DNA of 54,555 nt from assembly GCA_002027195.1 (NCBI GenBank), contig MWJO01000052.1, forward strand, positions 1-54,555. The letters are read 5' to 3'. The first letter of the stretch is position 1; each line of letters opens with the position of its first letter. The position numbers and the translations under genes are program-made. Below, piece after piece: positions 46,220 through 54,370 of the stretch. This stretch comes from Streptomyces sp. GKU 895. GTDB taxonomy: Bacteria > Actinomycetota > Actinomycetes > Streptomycetales > Streptomycetaceae. Under the pieces are notes generated by a model. The model was given only the letters and a program-made list of their open reading frames with translations. It was not told the origin of the DNA and did not search any database.

Positions 46220-47290
46220 CTAGTTGGCCATCTCCTCCTTGAGCGCCGCCACGAACGCGTCCACGTCGTCCTCCGTCGTGTCGAAGGCGCACATCCAGCG
46301 GACGACGCCCGCGTTCTCGTCCCAGAAGTAGAAGCGGAAGCGCTTCTGGAGGCGGAGACTCACGTCGTGCGGGAGCTTGGCGAAGACGCCGTTGGCCTGG
46401 ACCGGGTAGAGGATCTCGACGCCGTGCACGGCGCGGACGCCCTCGGCCAGCCGCTGGGCCATCTCGTTGGCGTGGCGGGCGTTGCGCAGCCACAGGTCCT
46501 TGGCGAGCAGGGCCTCCAACTGCACCGACACGAAACGCATCTTGGAGGCGAGCTGCATGGACAGCTTGCGCAGATGCTTCATGTGGGAGACCGCGTCCTG
46601 GTTGATCACCACGACCGCCTCGCCGAACAGCGCGCCGTTCTTCGTCCCGCCGAGGGAGAGGATGTCGACGCCGACCGCGTTGGTGAACGTCCGCATGGGG
46701 ACGTCGAGGGACGCGGCCGCGTTGGCTATGCGGGAGCCGTCGAGGTGGACCTTCATGCCGTGCGCGTGGGCGTGGTCGCAGATCGCGCGGATCTCGTCCG
46801 GCGTGTACAGCGTGCCGAGCTCCGTGCTCTGGGTGATCGAGACGACCTGCGGCATCGCGCGGTGCTCGTCCTCCCAGCCCCACGCCTGCCGGTCGATCAG
46901 CTCGGGGGTGAGCTTGCCGTCCGGGGTGGGGACGGTCAGCAGCTTCAGACCGCCCATCCGCTCCGGCGCCCCGCCCTCGTCGACGTTGATGTGGGCGCTC
47001 TCGGCGCAGATCACCGCACCCCACCGGTCGGTGACCGCCTGGAGCGCCACGACGTTGGCGCCGGTGCCGTTGAAGACCGGGAACGCCTCCGCCGTGGGGC
47101 CGAAGTGGCTGCGGATGATCGCCTGGAGGTTCTCGGTGTAGTCGTCCTCGCCGTAGGCGACCTGGTGCCCGCCGTTGGCCAGGGCCAGGGCGGCGAGCAC
47201 TTCCGGATGGGCGCCGGCGTAGTTGTCGCTGGCGAAGCCCCGGGTGTCCGGGTCGTGATGGCGCCGGGCGTCGGTCTTCGGCGGGTTCAC
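46220..47290 (-). CDS. Low-specificity threonine aldolase family (PLP)
   Basis: 356 aa. The PLP lysine is in LSLGGTKNG, with GTGANVVAL, ICAESAHINVDEGGAPE and KVHLDGSRIANAA as the other fold-type I blocks. It cleaves L-threonine or other beta-hydroxy amino acids to glycine and an aldehyde, or runs in reverse. GTG 47290 overlaps the SDR stop (GTGA). It is the last gene of the DUF6421-SDR-aldolase operon. Confidence 0.93.
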   Translation of the reverse strand: MNPPKTDARRHHDPDTRGFASDNYAGAHPEVLAALALANGGHQVAYGEDDYTENLQAIIRSHFGPTAEAFPVFNGTGANVVALQAVTDRWGAVICAESAHINVDEGGAPERMGGLKLLTVPTPDGKLTPELIDRQAWGWEDEHRAMPQVVSITQSTELGTLYTPDEIRAICDHAHAHGMKVHLDGSRIANAAASLDVPMRTFTNAVGVDILSLGGTKNGALFGEAVVVINQDAVSHMKHLRKLSMQLASKMRFVSVQLEALLAKDLWLRNARHANEMAQRLAEGVRAVHGVEILYPVQANGVFAKLPHDVSLRLQKRFRFYFWDENAGVVRWMCAFDTTEDDVDAFVAALKEEMAN

Positions 47291-48036
47291 GGCTTCTCGG
47301 TGAGCCACAGACGGTTTCCGTTCACTTCTCCGGCGGGCTTGTCCCAGACCTCGGCGATGGCTCCGGCCAGATCCTTGACGTCCGTGAAGCCCGCGAACTT
47401 GGCGTTGGGTCGCTCGGCGCGCATCGCGTCGTGCACCAGGGCCTTGACCACCAGGATCGTGGCGGCGGAGGTGAGCTCCTCGCCGGCCCCGGCCTTGCGG
47501 AAGAAGTCTGCCATGGCGAGCGTCCACGCCTCGGCGGCGGCCTTGGCGGCGGCGTACGCGGCGTTGCCCGCGGTGGGCTTGGTCGCGCCCGCCGCGCTGA
47601 TCAGGACGTAACGGCCGCGGTCGCTGCGCTGGAGCGCCTCGGAGAAGGCGAGGGAGGTGTGCTGCACGGTGCGGATGAGCAGCAGCTCCAGGAAGTCCCA
47701 GTCGTCGAGGCTGGTCTTGATGAAGGTCTCGCTGCCGCGCCAGCCGCCGACGAGATGGACGACGCCGTCGACCCGGCCGAAGTCCTTCTCGATGCCATTG
47801 GCCCAGTCCCGCGTGGAGTCCAGGTCGAGCAGGTCGACCGGCTCCCCAGTGACGGTGGCGCCGCCGCCCGCGTCGCGGGCCGCGCTGACCGCCTCCGCGA
47901 GGCGCTCGGGGTCGTTGTCCGCGCCGACGACGGTCGCCCCGGCCTCGGCGAGCCGCAGCAGTGTCGCGCGACCGGCGGGTCCACCCGCGCCGGCCACCGC
48001 GATCACCGCACCGCTGAGAGCTCCGTTCCCCGCCAT
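47287..48036 (-). CDS. SDR-family NAD(P)-dependent oxidoreductase
   Basis: 249 aa. ATG 48036 has AGGAGG eight bases upstream; an in-frame GTG 48090 overlapping the DUF6421 stop is the alternative. The nucleotide motif is GAGGPAGRATLLRLAEAG, the catalytic Ser is in LISAAGA and the YxxxK pair in AYAAAKAAAEAW. It oxidises or reduces a carbonyl/alcohol, perhaps the beta-hydroxy or keto form of the amino acid handled by the aldolase (inference). Confidence 0.92.
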   Translation of the reverse strand: MAGNGALSGAVIAVAGAGGPAGRATLLRLAEAGATVVGADNDPERLAEAVSAARDAGGGATVTGEPVDLLDLDSTRDWANGIEKDFGRVDGVVHLVGGWRGSETFIKTSLDDWDFLELLLIRTVQHTSLAFSEALQRSDRGRYVLISAAGATKPTAGNAAYAAAKAAAEAWTLAMADFFRKAGAGEELTSAATILVVKALVHDAMRAERPNAKFAGFTDVKDLAGAIAEVWDKPAGEVNGNRLWLTEKP

Positions 48037-48086
48037 GTTCTTCGCCTCCTGAGCTTGCCGTGCAGTGTTCTCGGTACCGCGGTCGT

Positions 48087-49484
48087 TCACGCGGCGACCC
48101 GCTCGGCGCTCTCCGCACGGATGCCCTTGGTGCCGGCGATCACGTTCTTCAGCTTCTTGGAGAGGGCCTCATAGAACATGCTCAGCGGAAACTCGTCCGG
48201 AAGCACGTCATCGACGAGTTTCCGGGGCGGCTGGGACAGGTCCAGGGCGTCGGGACCCTTGGCCCACTTGGAGCCCGGGTGCGGGGCGAGGTACTGCGAG
48301 ACCAGGTCGTAGGCGGCGAACCAGTGGACGAGCTTCGGACGGTCGATGCCGGCCCGGTAGAGGTCCTCGATCTCGGCGCACAGCTGGTTGGTGACCTGCG
48401 GGGCGCGCTGCCAGTCGATGTGCAGCTTGTTGTCGGTCCAGCGGACGACGTCGTGCTTGTGCAGGTAGGCGAAGAGCAGCTGGCCGCCGAGGCCGTCGTA
48501 GTTGCGGACCCGCTCGCCGGTCACGGGGAAGCGGAACATGCGGTCGAAGAGGACCGCGAACTGCACGTCGCGGGCCTGCGCCACGCCTTCCGCCTCCAGC
48601 TTCACGGCCTCCTTGAAGGCGGTGAGGTCGCAGCGCAGCTCCTCCAGGCCGTACATCCAGAACGGCTGGCGCTGCTTGATCATGAAGGGGTCGAAGGGCA
48701 GGTCGCCGTGGCTGTGGGTGCGGTCGTGGACCATGTCCCACAGGACGAAGGCCTCCTCGCAGCGCTTCTGGTCGTGGACCATCGCGGCGATGTCCTCGGG
48801 CAGGTCGAGGCTCAGGATGCCGACGGCGGCGTCGGTGACGGCACGGAAGCGGGCGGCCTCGCGGTCACAGAAGATGCCACCCCAGGAGAATCGTTCCGGC
48901 GCCTCGCGCACGGCGATCGTCTCGGGGAAGAGCACGGCGGAGTTGGTGTCGTAACCGGCCGTGAAGTCCTCGAACTTGATGCCGCAGAACAGCGGGTTGT
49001 CGTAGCGGGTGCGCTCCAGCTCGGCCAGCCAGTCCGGCCACACCATGCGCAGCACGACCGCTTCGAGGTTGCGGTCCGGGTTGCCGTTCTGCGTGTACAT
49101 CGGGAAGACGACCAGGTGCTGCAGGCCGTCCGCGCGGCCCTTGGCGGGCTGGAAGGCGAGCAGCGAGTCGAGGAAGTCGGGCACCTCGAAGCCGCCCTCG
49201 GCCCAGCGCGCCAGGTCCTTCACCAGGGCCTCGTGGTAGGCACGGTCGTGCGGGAGCAGCGGGGACAGCTCCTCGACGGCCGCCGTGACCTCGCGTACGG
49301 CCGCTTCGGCGGTGGCGCGGTCCGGGGCACCCTCGGCCGTGAAGTCGATCGACCCGTCCTTGGACTGCCAGGGCCTGATCCGCTCCACGGCACCCTTGAG
49401 CACGGGCCACGCCGGGTGGTCCACCACCCTGGTCACGGGAGGAACCTGCTCCTCCATAGCCGCCTGCACAAGAATTTCCGTCAT
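48087..49484 (-). CDS. DUF6421 family protein
   Basis: 465 aa. It is a uniform soluble protein with no signal. A strongly conserved-looking core reads CEEAFVLWDMVHDRTHSHGD (about 242-261) then FWMYGLEELRCDLTAF (275-290): His253, His257 and His259 with nearby Glu244 and Glu281/282 could hold a metal. ATG 49484 lies 30 bases after a good promoter. It starts an operon with an SDR and a threonine aldolase. The family has no assigned function that I know; the name is from memory. Confidence 0.85.
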   Translation of the reverse strand: MTEILVQAAMEEQVPPVTRVVDHPAWPVLKGAVERIRPWQSKDGSIDFTAEGAPDRATAEAAVREVTAAVEELSPLLPHDRAYHEALVKDLARWAEGGFEVPDFLDSLLAFQPAKGRADGLQHLVVFPMYTQNGNPDRNLEAVVLRMVWPDWLAELERTRYDNPLFCGIKFEDFTAGYDTNSAVLFPETIAVREAPERFSWGGIFCDREAARFRAVTDAAVGILSLDLPEDIAAMVHDQKRCEEAFVLWDMVHDRTHSHGDLPFDPFMIKQRQPFWMYGLEELRCDLTAFKEAVKLEAEGVAQARDVQFAVLFDRMFRFPVTGERVRNYDGLGGQLLFAYLHKHDVVRWTDNKLHIDWQRAPQVTNQLCAEIEDLYRAGIDRPKLVHWFAAYDLVSQYLAPHPGSKWAKGPDALDLSQPPRKLVDDVLPDEFPLSMFYEALSKKLKNVIAGTKGIRAESAERVAA

Positions 49485-49519
49485 GTCCCATCCTCCACGG
49501 GAGAACCTCGCGTCAGGAA

Positions 49520-49549
49520 ACCGTATACATATGAGGTTCCTGCCAGCAA
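49520..49549 (-). promoter_or_regulatory. Promoter of DUF6421 operon
   Basis: On the minus strand TTGCTG (49549-49544), an 18-base spacer and TACGGT (49525-49520) fit the vegetative consensus. The start of transcription would be near 49513, about 29 bases before the ATG. An AT-rich GTATAC palindrome overlaps the -10. Confidence 0.55.
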
Positions 49550-49839
49550 GAGGGGCCTCCGCAAATTATCCTGCCCACCCTCATGGTCACGAAACTTTTT
49601 CCTGCTGGATGCCATGGCGGCGCTCCGGATGGGTATACGTGATCTTCTTGGGGGCCTCCGGGCCGGCCTCGGCGGTCAATGCCCGCGGGACTCGCCCACC
49701 CCAGGGTGACCAGCCGGAACGGTCCCGGCCAGGTCCGCCCCACATGTCACCCGATCCCCCGTGTACGCAGGGGTTCATCATCGGCCGAGGCCATTAGGCT
49801 GCGGAAGCCGAGCCGCCGTCGACGGAAGCGAGTTGAACC
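49550..49839. other. Intergenic region upstream of DUF6421 and GDPD genes
   Basis: With the promoter segment, the gap between the two divergent genes is 355 bases. I see the promoter above, a second GTATAC at about 49635, and no gene: the open frames lack codon bias and RBS. The GDPD promoter should lie in its right third but I cannot pinpoint it. Confidence 0.55.
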
Positions 49840-50523
49840 TTGAACTTCCTTACCATCGGTCATCGCGGAGTCATGGGTCTCGAACCCGAGAACACCCTCC
49901 GTTCCTTCGTCGCCGCCCAGCAGGCCGGCTTCGACGCCATCGAACTCGACCTGCACCTCAGCAAGGACGGGGCCCTCGTCGTCATGCACGACACGGACGT
50001 GGACCGCACGACCGACGGGACCGGTCCGATCGCCGAGAAGACACTCGCCGAGCTGCGCACCCTGGACGCGGGCAAGGGCGAGAAGGTCCCGGTCTTCGAG
50101 GAGGTCCTGGAGGCGGTGCGGGCGCCGCTCCAGGCCGAGATCAAGGACATCGCGGCCGCGCGGGCGCTGGCCGAGGTCATGCTCAAGCGGGACCTGGTGG
50201 GCCGGGTGGAGGTGTCCTCGTTCCACGACGAGGCGATCGCCGAGATCTCCCGCCTGGTGCCGGGCGTACGGACCGCGCTGATCGGCAGCCGGTACGGCAC
50301 CGACATCGTGGAACGCGCCGTCGAGGCCGGGGCGGCCACCGTCTGCCTCAACATCCGCCGGATCACCCTGGAGATCGTCGAGCACGCCCGCAAGGCGGAC
50401 CTCAGGATCATCGGCTGGGTGGTGAACACGCAGGACCATCTGCGTCTCGTACGCGCCCTGCAACTCGACGGCGCGACCACCGACTACTCGGAGATCAAAC
50501 GCACCGCCCGCTTCACGGCGTGA
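49840..50523 (+). CDS. Glycerophosphodiester phosphodiesterase
   Basis: 227 aa. GDPD motifs: IGHRGVMGLEPENTL (catalytic His and metal Glu), AIELDLHLSKDGALVVMHD and EIKD. No signal, so cytosolic. It hydrolyses glycerophosphodiesters to glycerol-3-phosphate. TTG 49840 is used because GGAAG lies upstream and the next in-frame codon choices cut into the first strand. Its stop borders a transposon-end-like sequence. Confidence 0.93.
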   Translation: MNFLTIGHRGVMGLEPENTLRSFVAAQQAGFDAIELDLHLSKDGALVVMHDTDVDRTTDGTGPIAEKTLAELRTLDAGKGEKVPVFEEVLEAVRAPLQAEIKDIAAARALAEVMLKRDLVGRVEVSSFHDEAIAEISRLVPGVRTALIGSRYGTDIVERAVEAGAATVCLNIRRITLEIVEHARKADLRIIGWVVNTQDHLRLVRALQLDGATTDYSEIKRTARFTA

Positions 50524-50541
50524 CGATCCGGACAGGCCCTA
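50524..50541. repeat. Single transposon-end-like sequence
   Basis: GATCCGGACAGGCCCTAG matches the right end of the element at 32635-32724 (GGACAGGCCCT). It fills the gap between two converging genes. Its terminal CTAG contains the GNAT stop codon. Confidence 0.5.
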
Positions 50542-51069
50542 GGCGAGCGGCTTGACCAGCAGCTCGAACTGCAGGTCGTCGCGCTGGGGGATGCCGAAGC
50601 GCTCGTCGCCGTACGGGAACGGGGTCATCCGGCCCGTACGGCGGTAGCCGCGGCGCTCGTACCAGGCGATGAGGTCGTTCCGTACGGAGATCACCGTCAT
50701 GTGCATCTCGGTGACGCCCCAGGTCTCCCGCGCCGCCCGCTCCGCCTCCGCGATGATCACCTTGCCGAGGCCGCCGCCCTGGAGCCGGGGGCTGACCGCG
50801 AACATGCCGAAGTAGGCGTGGTCGCCGCGGTGTTCGAGCTGGCAGCAGGCGACGACCTCGCCCTCGCGTTCCACGGTGAGCAGCCGGCTGTCGGGCGACT
50901 TGATGACCTGGAGCACGCCCTCCGGGTCGGTCCGCTGTCCCTGAAGGATGTCCGCCTCGGTGGTCCAGCCGGCCCGGCTCGCGTCCCCGCGGTACGCCGA
51001 CTCGATCAGCGCGACCAGCGCGTCCACGTCGGCGTCGGTGGCGTCGCGGAAGGTGAGTCCAGCGGTCAT
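50539..51069 (-). CDS. GNAT-family N-acetyltransferase
   Basis: 176 aa. The acetyl-CoA signature RLQGGGLGKVII and the strand YFGMFAVSP are present, then the typical IAWYERRGYRRTG C-terminus. Substrate unknown. ATG 51069 has GGAGAA upstream. It faces the VOC gene across 70 bases. Confidence 0.92.
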   Translation of the reverse strand: MTAGLTFRDATDADVDALVALIESAYRGDASRAGWTTEADILQGQRTDPEGVLQVIKSPDSRLLTVEREGEVVACCQLEHRGDHAYFGMFAVSPRLQGGGLGKVIIAEAERAARETWGVTEMHMTVISVRNDLIAWYERRGYRRTGRMTPFPYGDERFGIPQRDDLQFELLVKPLA

Positions 51070-51139
51070 GGGGCGTTTCTCCACTCTCGGGCACGACACG
51101 GGCACCGATGAGCGTAACGCCCGCACTAGGCTCCGCCGC

Positions 51140-51534
51140 ATGGTGCACGTACTGAGCGGACGGACCCTGATCCACCCCGTCGACCCCGAACGTTCCCGCG
51201 TCTTCTACGGCGAACAGCTCGGCCTCGCCGTCTACCGCGAGTTCGGCACAGGACCGGAACGCGGCACCGTCTACTTCCTCGGCGGCGGCTTCCTGGAACT
51301 CTCCGGCCGTTCCGAAACCCCGCCCTCCGCGGCCGTCCGTCTGTGGATGCAGGTCGAGGACGTGACCGCGGCGCACGAGGAGCTGGTGGCGAAGGGCGTC
51401 GAGATCGCGCGACCGCCGGTGAAGGAGCCATGGGGCCTGATCGAGATGTGGCTCACCGACCCGGACGGCATCAGGATCGTCCTCGTCGAGGTCCCCGGGG
51501 ACCATCCGGATCCGCCTTCCGCCCGGGCATCTGA
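51140..51534 (+). CDS. VOC (glyoxalase-fold) protein, stop obscured by an indel
   Basis: About 130 aa. LIHPVDPERSRVFYGEQLGLAV and EMWLTDPDGIRIVLVEVPGD are classic single VOC-domain blocks. TAGGCT (51127-51132) ends eight bases before ATG 51140, so the mRNA is probably leaderless. In the given sequence the frame runs past the expected stop (TGA 51532) into the next gene, which suggests an indel near 51505-51530. Confidence 0.75.
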
Positions 51535-51655
51535 GGGCCGCGGCCGCGACCGGCGGGTTCCTGCTGTGGCCTGGGCTCCGGCCGAATGGCGGCCCTACCT
51601 GGCCGGGGCTAGCGTGCGAGAGGGGTGCTCGCGTCGGTGGAAGGGGCGTGGCGGC

Positions 51656-52419
51656 ATGAGGCTCGACAAGCCGGTGGCCGGTGGGCCCTGCTGGGCCGAG
51701 GTGGGAACGCCGGATCCGGAGGCGGGCAAGCGGTTCTACGGCGCCCTCTTCGGCTGGCGGACGGAGACCGACGCGCGGGAGGAGATGGGCGGGTACACGA
51801 TCGCGTACCTCGGTCCTCTTCCGGTCGCGGGGATGGTGCCGCTCGGTGCGCAGGGGCGGCCGTGCTCGTGGTTCGTGACCTTCGCCGCCGACGATCTCGA
51901 CGCCGTCCTCGCCAGGGTCGAGGCGGCGGGCGGCTCGGTGGTGTCACCGCCGGCCGACGTGCCCGGCAGGGGCGCTTCGCCTCCGCGACCGACCCCCAGG
52001 GCGCCGGCTTCCATCTGTGGCAGGCGCAGGGGTTCGAGGGAGCCGGGCTGCTCAACGCCCCCGGTTCGCTGGGCTGGGTGGAGCTGCTGTGCCGGGCGCC
52101 GGAGCGGGCCGTGGACTTCTACACCACGGTGTTCGGCTGGAGCGTCAACGCGTCCGAGCACTACACGCAGTGGGGTCTCGACGGCGCCGACTTCGGCGGC
52201 ATGGTCACGATGGACGACAAGTTCCCGCCCGAGGTGCCGCCGCACTGGCTGCCGTACTTCGCGGTCGAGGACGTCGACGCCACCGCCGCTGCCGCGACCG
52301 ACGCCGGCGGCACCGTCCTCATGGAGCCCACGTCGGTGCCGGACGGGCCGCGGATCGCGGTGCTGCGGGATCCCGGCGGAGCGGTGTTCGGGGTGTACCT
52401 GGCGGGCGCGGAGGGCTGA
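51656..52419 (+). CDS. Two-domain VOC family protein, one frameshift
   Basis: About 255 aa made of two VOC domains. Domain 1: GPCWAEVGTPDPEAGKRFYGALFGW. Domain 2: GWVELLCRAPERAVDFYTTVFGW. An indel near 51962-51972 splits them. The corrected join reads GRFASATDPQGAGFHLWQ. Such tandem proteins are frequent in Streptomyces with unknown substrates. ATG 51656 has AAGGGG upstream, and TAGCGT at 51610 may be its -10. Confidence 0.85.
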
Positions 52420-52429
52420 AGCGCACGGC

Positions 52430-52460
52430 TTGCGTTGGAGCGCGCTCCAGCTCATAGCGT
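52430..52460 (+). promoter_or_regulatory. MerR-type promoter with 19-bp spacer
   Basis: TTGCGT (52430-52435) and TAGCGT (52455-52460) are 19 bases apart. The perfect palindrome TGGAGCGCGCTCCA (52436-52449) fills the spacer, the hallmark of MerR/SoxR-type control. It drives the aldo/keto reductase. No MerR gene is in the window. Confidence 0.75.
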
Positions 52461-52496
52461 CGTACGCACGACGACCTGCCTGAAGGGGAACTGATC

Positions 52497-53549
52497 GTGC
52501 GCTACACACTGTTCGGCAAGACCGGCCTGCGCGTGAGCGAACTCGCTCTCGGCACCATGGTCATGGGCGACGACCCGGCCTACGGCTCCGACAAGGAGAC
52601 CAGCGCCGAGCTGCTGGACACCTACGCCGACGCGGGCGGCAACTTCCTGGACACCGCGGACATCTACGCCGGCGGCGACTCCGAGCGCATCCTCGGCGAG
52701 CTCATGGCGGGCCGGCGTGAGGAGTTCGTGCTGGCGAGCAAGTACACGTGCGGCACCCGCGAGGGCGACGTCAACGCGGCCGGCAACCACCGCAAGAACC
52801 TGGTGCAGTCGCTGGAGGCGAGCCTGAAGCGGCTGCGCACCGATCGGCTGGACGTCCTGTGGGTGCACGCGCGGGACAACTTCACCCCGGTCGAGGAGGT
52901 GATGCGGGCGCTGGACGACCTCGTACGGACCGGCAAGGTGCTCTACGTCGGTGTCTCGGACTGGCCGGCCTGGGAGATCGCGCAGGCCAACACGCTGGCC
53001 GAGCTGCGGGGTTGGACCGCGTTCGCCGGTTCGCAGCTGCGCTACAACCTGCTGGAGCGCACGCCCGAGCGCGAACTGCTGCCGCAGGCACGGGCGTTCG
53101 GCCAGGCGGTGTTCGCGTGGGCGCCGCTGGCGGCCGGGAAGCTCACCGGCAAGTACCGGCGCGGCGAGACGGGCCGGCTCGACGCGTGGGGCGACAAGCC
53201 GAACCCGCAGCAGGAGGAGGTCGTCACCGCGGTCCTGGACATCGCCGAGCAGGGCGGCTGGAGCCCCGCCCAGGTGGCGCTGGCGTGGCTGCTGGGCCGC
53301 CCCGGGAACGTCGTGCCGATCATCGCGGCCACCAAGGAGCACCAGCTCACCGACAACCTCGGCTGTGTCGACGTCCGGCTGGACGCCGACGCGGTCGCCC
53401 GCCTCGACGAGGTGAGTGCGGTGCCGCTCGGTTTCCCGCACGACTTCGTACGGGAACCGACCATCGTCCGCAACATCTACGGCGACCGCTGGGAGACCAT
53501 CGACGACCGCCGCTCGGGCTACCGCCGGACGGCGACGGACGTCCTCTAG
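52497..53549 (+). CDS. Aldo/keto reductase
   Basis: 350 aa. Opening YTLFGKTGLRVSELALGTM, catalytic Asp and Tyr in FLDTADIYAGG, Lys in LASKYTCG, His in LWVHARDNF, and NADPH site IIAATKEHQL. It reduces carbonyls with NADPH. GTG 52497 has GAAGGGGA upstream. A MerR-type promoter indicates inducible, stress- or metabolite-dependent expression. Confidence 0.93.
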   Translation: MRYTLFGKTGLRVSELALGTMVMGDDPAYGSDKETSAELLDTYADAGGNFLDTADIYAGGDSERILGELMAGRREEFVLASKYTCGTREGDVNAAGNHRKNLVQSLEASLKRLRTDRLDVLWVHARDNFTPVEEVMRALDDLVRTGKVLYVGVSDWPAWEIAQANTLAELRGWTAFAGSQLRYNLLERTPERELLPQARAFGQAVFAWAPLAAGKLTGKYRRGETGRLDAWGDKPNPQQEEVVTAVLDIAEQGGWSPAQVALAWLLGRPGNVVPIIAATKEHQLTDNLGCVDVRLDADAVARLDEVSAVPLGFPHDFVREPTIVRNIYGDRWETIDDRRSGYRRTATDVL

Positions 53550-53584
53550 CGTCGCCAGGCCGCCAGGCCGCACGATCGGCGGGA

Positions 53585-54124
53585 TCAGGCGCGCAGTGCC
53601 CCCAGCCGCCCCTCCAACTGTCCGAGCAACTCGCCGAGCAGTCCGGCGAGTTCGCCCTGGCGCTGCGGGTCGAGGACGGACAGTACGGCCGTCTCGTAGG
53701 CGAGTTGCTCGGGCAGGATGCCGTCGACGATCTCGCGGCCCGCGTCCGTGAGGCGGACGTGGGCCACGCGGCGGTCCCGGGTGTCCCCGCGGCGTTCGAC
53801 GAGGCCGCGCTCGGTCAGCTGCTTGAGGCGCTTGGTGACCGCGGCGCCGGAGGAGAAGGTCTCCCGGGCCAGGTCGCCCGGCGTCAGCTCATGGCCGGTG
53901 CGGCGCAGCGCGCCGAGCAGGTCGAACTCGGGGCGGCTGAGTCCGGCCCGGCGCAGCGGGGCGTCCTCGGCCTGCTGGAGGAGGGCGGCACAGCGGTTGA
54001 CGCGGCCGATGATCTCCATGGGGCCGGTGTCGAGACCGGGGTGGACGGCCTGCCACTGCCGGACGACCGCGGAGACGGTGTCGCCCCCGGTCGCGTCCGC
54101 CTGCCGTCCGTTCGGTGCCGTCAT
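53585..54124 (-). CDS. MarR-family transcriptional regulator
   Basis: 179 aa. The winged helix reads LTPGDLARETFSSGAAVTKRLKQL then ERRGDTRDRRVAHVRLTDAG. ATG 54124 overlaps the stop of the FUSC-family gene on the same strand (ATGA), so it is coupled to that exporter and probably controls it. It has a longer N-terminus (about 45 residues) than most MarR proteins. Confidence 0.9.
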   Translation of the reverse strand: MTAPNGRQADATGGDTVSAVVRQWQAVHPGLDTGPMEIIGRVNRCAALLQQAEDAPLRRAGLSRPEFDLLGALRRTGHELTPGDLARETFSSGAAVTKRLKQLTERGLVERRGDTRDRRVAHVRLTDAGREIVDGILPEQLAYETAVLSVLDPQRQGELAGLLGELLGQLEGRLGALRA

Positions 54125-54370
54125 GGCCGTGTGCCCTCCGTCGTCGCGCTCCGGCACACCTCCTGGTGCCGTACCGTCGCGGCGAGCGTACGGTGTCCGG
54201 TCTGCTCGGCGCGCACGACCCGCTCCTGGGGCAGCGCGCCCTGCCACCACTCGCCGGCCGCGGCGTCGAAGGCGCCCCGCAGCTCCACGAGGTGGGCGGC
54301 GAGGGCCCGGGCGGGCGTTCTCCAGGGCGCGGGGGTCGGGGGTGCGGGCTCGGCCAGGAGGCGGGCGGCT
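54121..54370 (-). CDS. C-terminal part of a FUSC / aromatic-acid exporter protein, 5' end missing
   Basis: Minus-strand frame ending at 54121: AAHLVELRGAFDAAAGEWW, QGALPQERVVRAEQTGHRTL and the stop overlapping marR (ATGA). The part encoded at 54317-54368 should read LLAEPHPDPRALEN but carries two extra G (given strand) and a nearby loss. This matches the FUSC family C-terminus. The upstream part of the gene is missing from this strand and appears inverted at 54385-54555. Confidence 0.7.

Noticed and set aside
49513..49781. Short minus-strand proteins upstream of DUF6421
   Set aside because: Trp/Gly/Pro-rich translation, no RBS, and they run across the promoter region.
51140..52419. A natural three-domain VOC fusion protein
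   Set aside because: The frames are joined only because a stop is displaced; a -10 hexamer, an RBS and an ATG precede the second gene.
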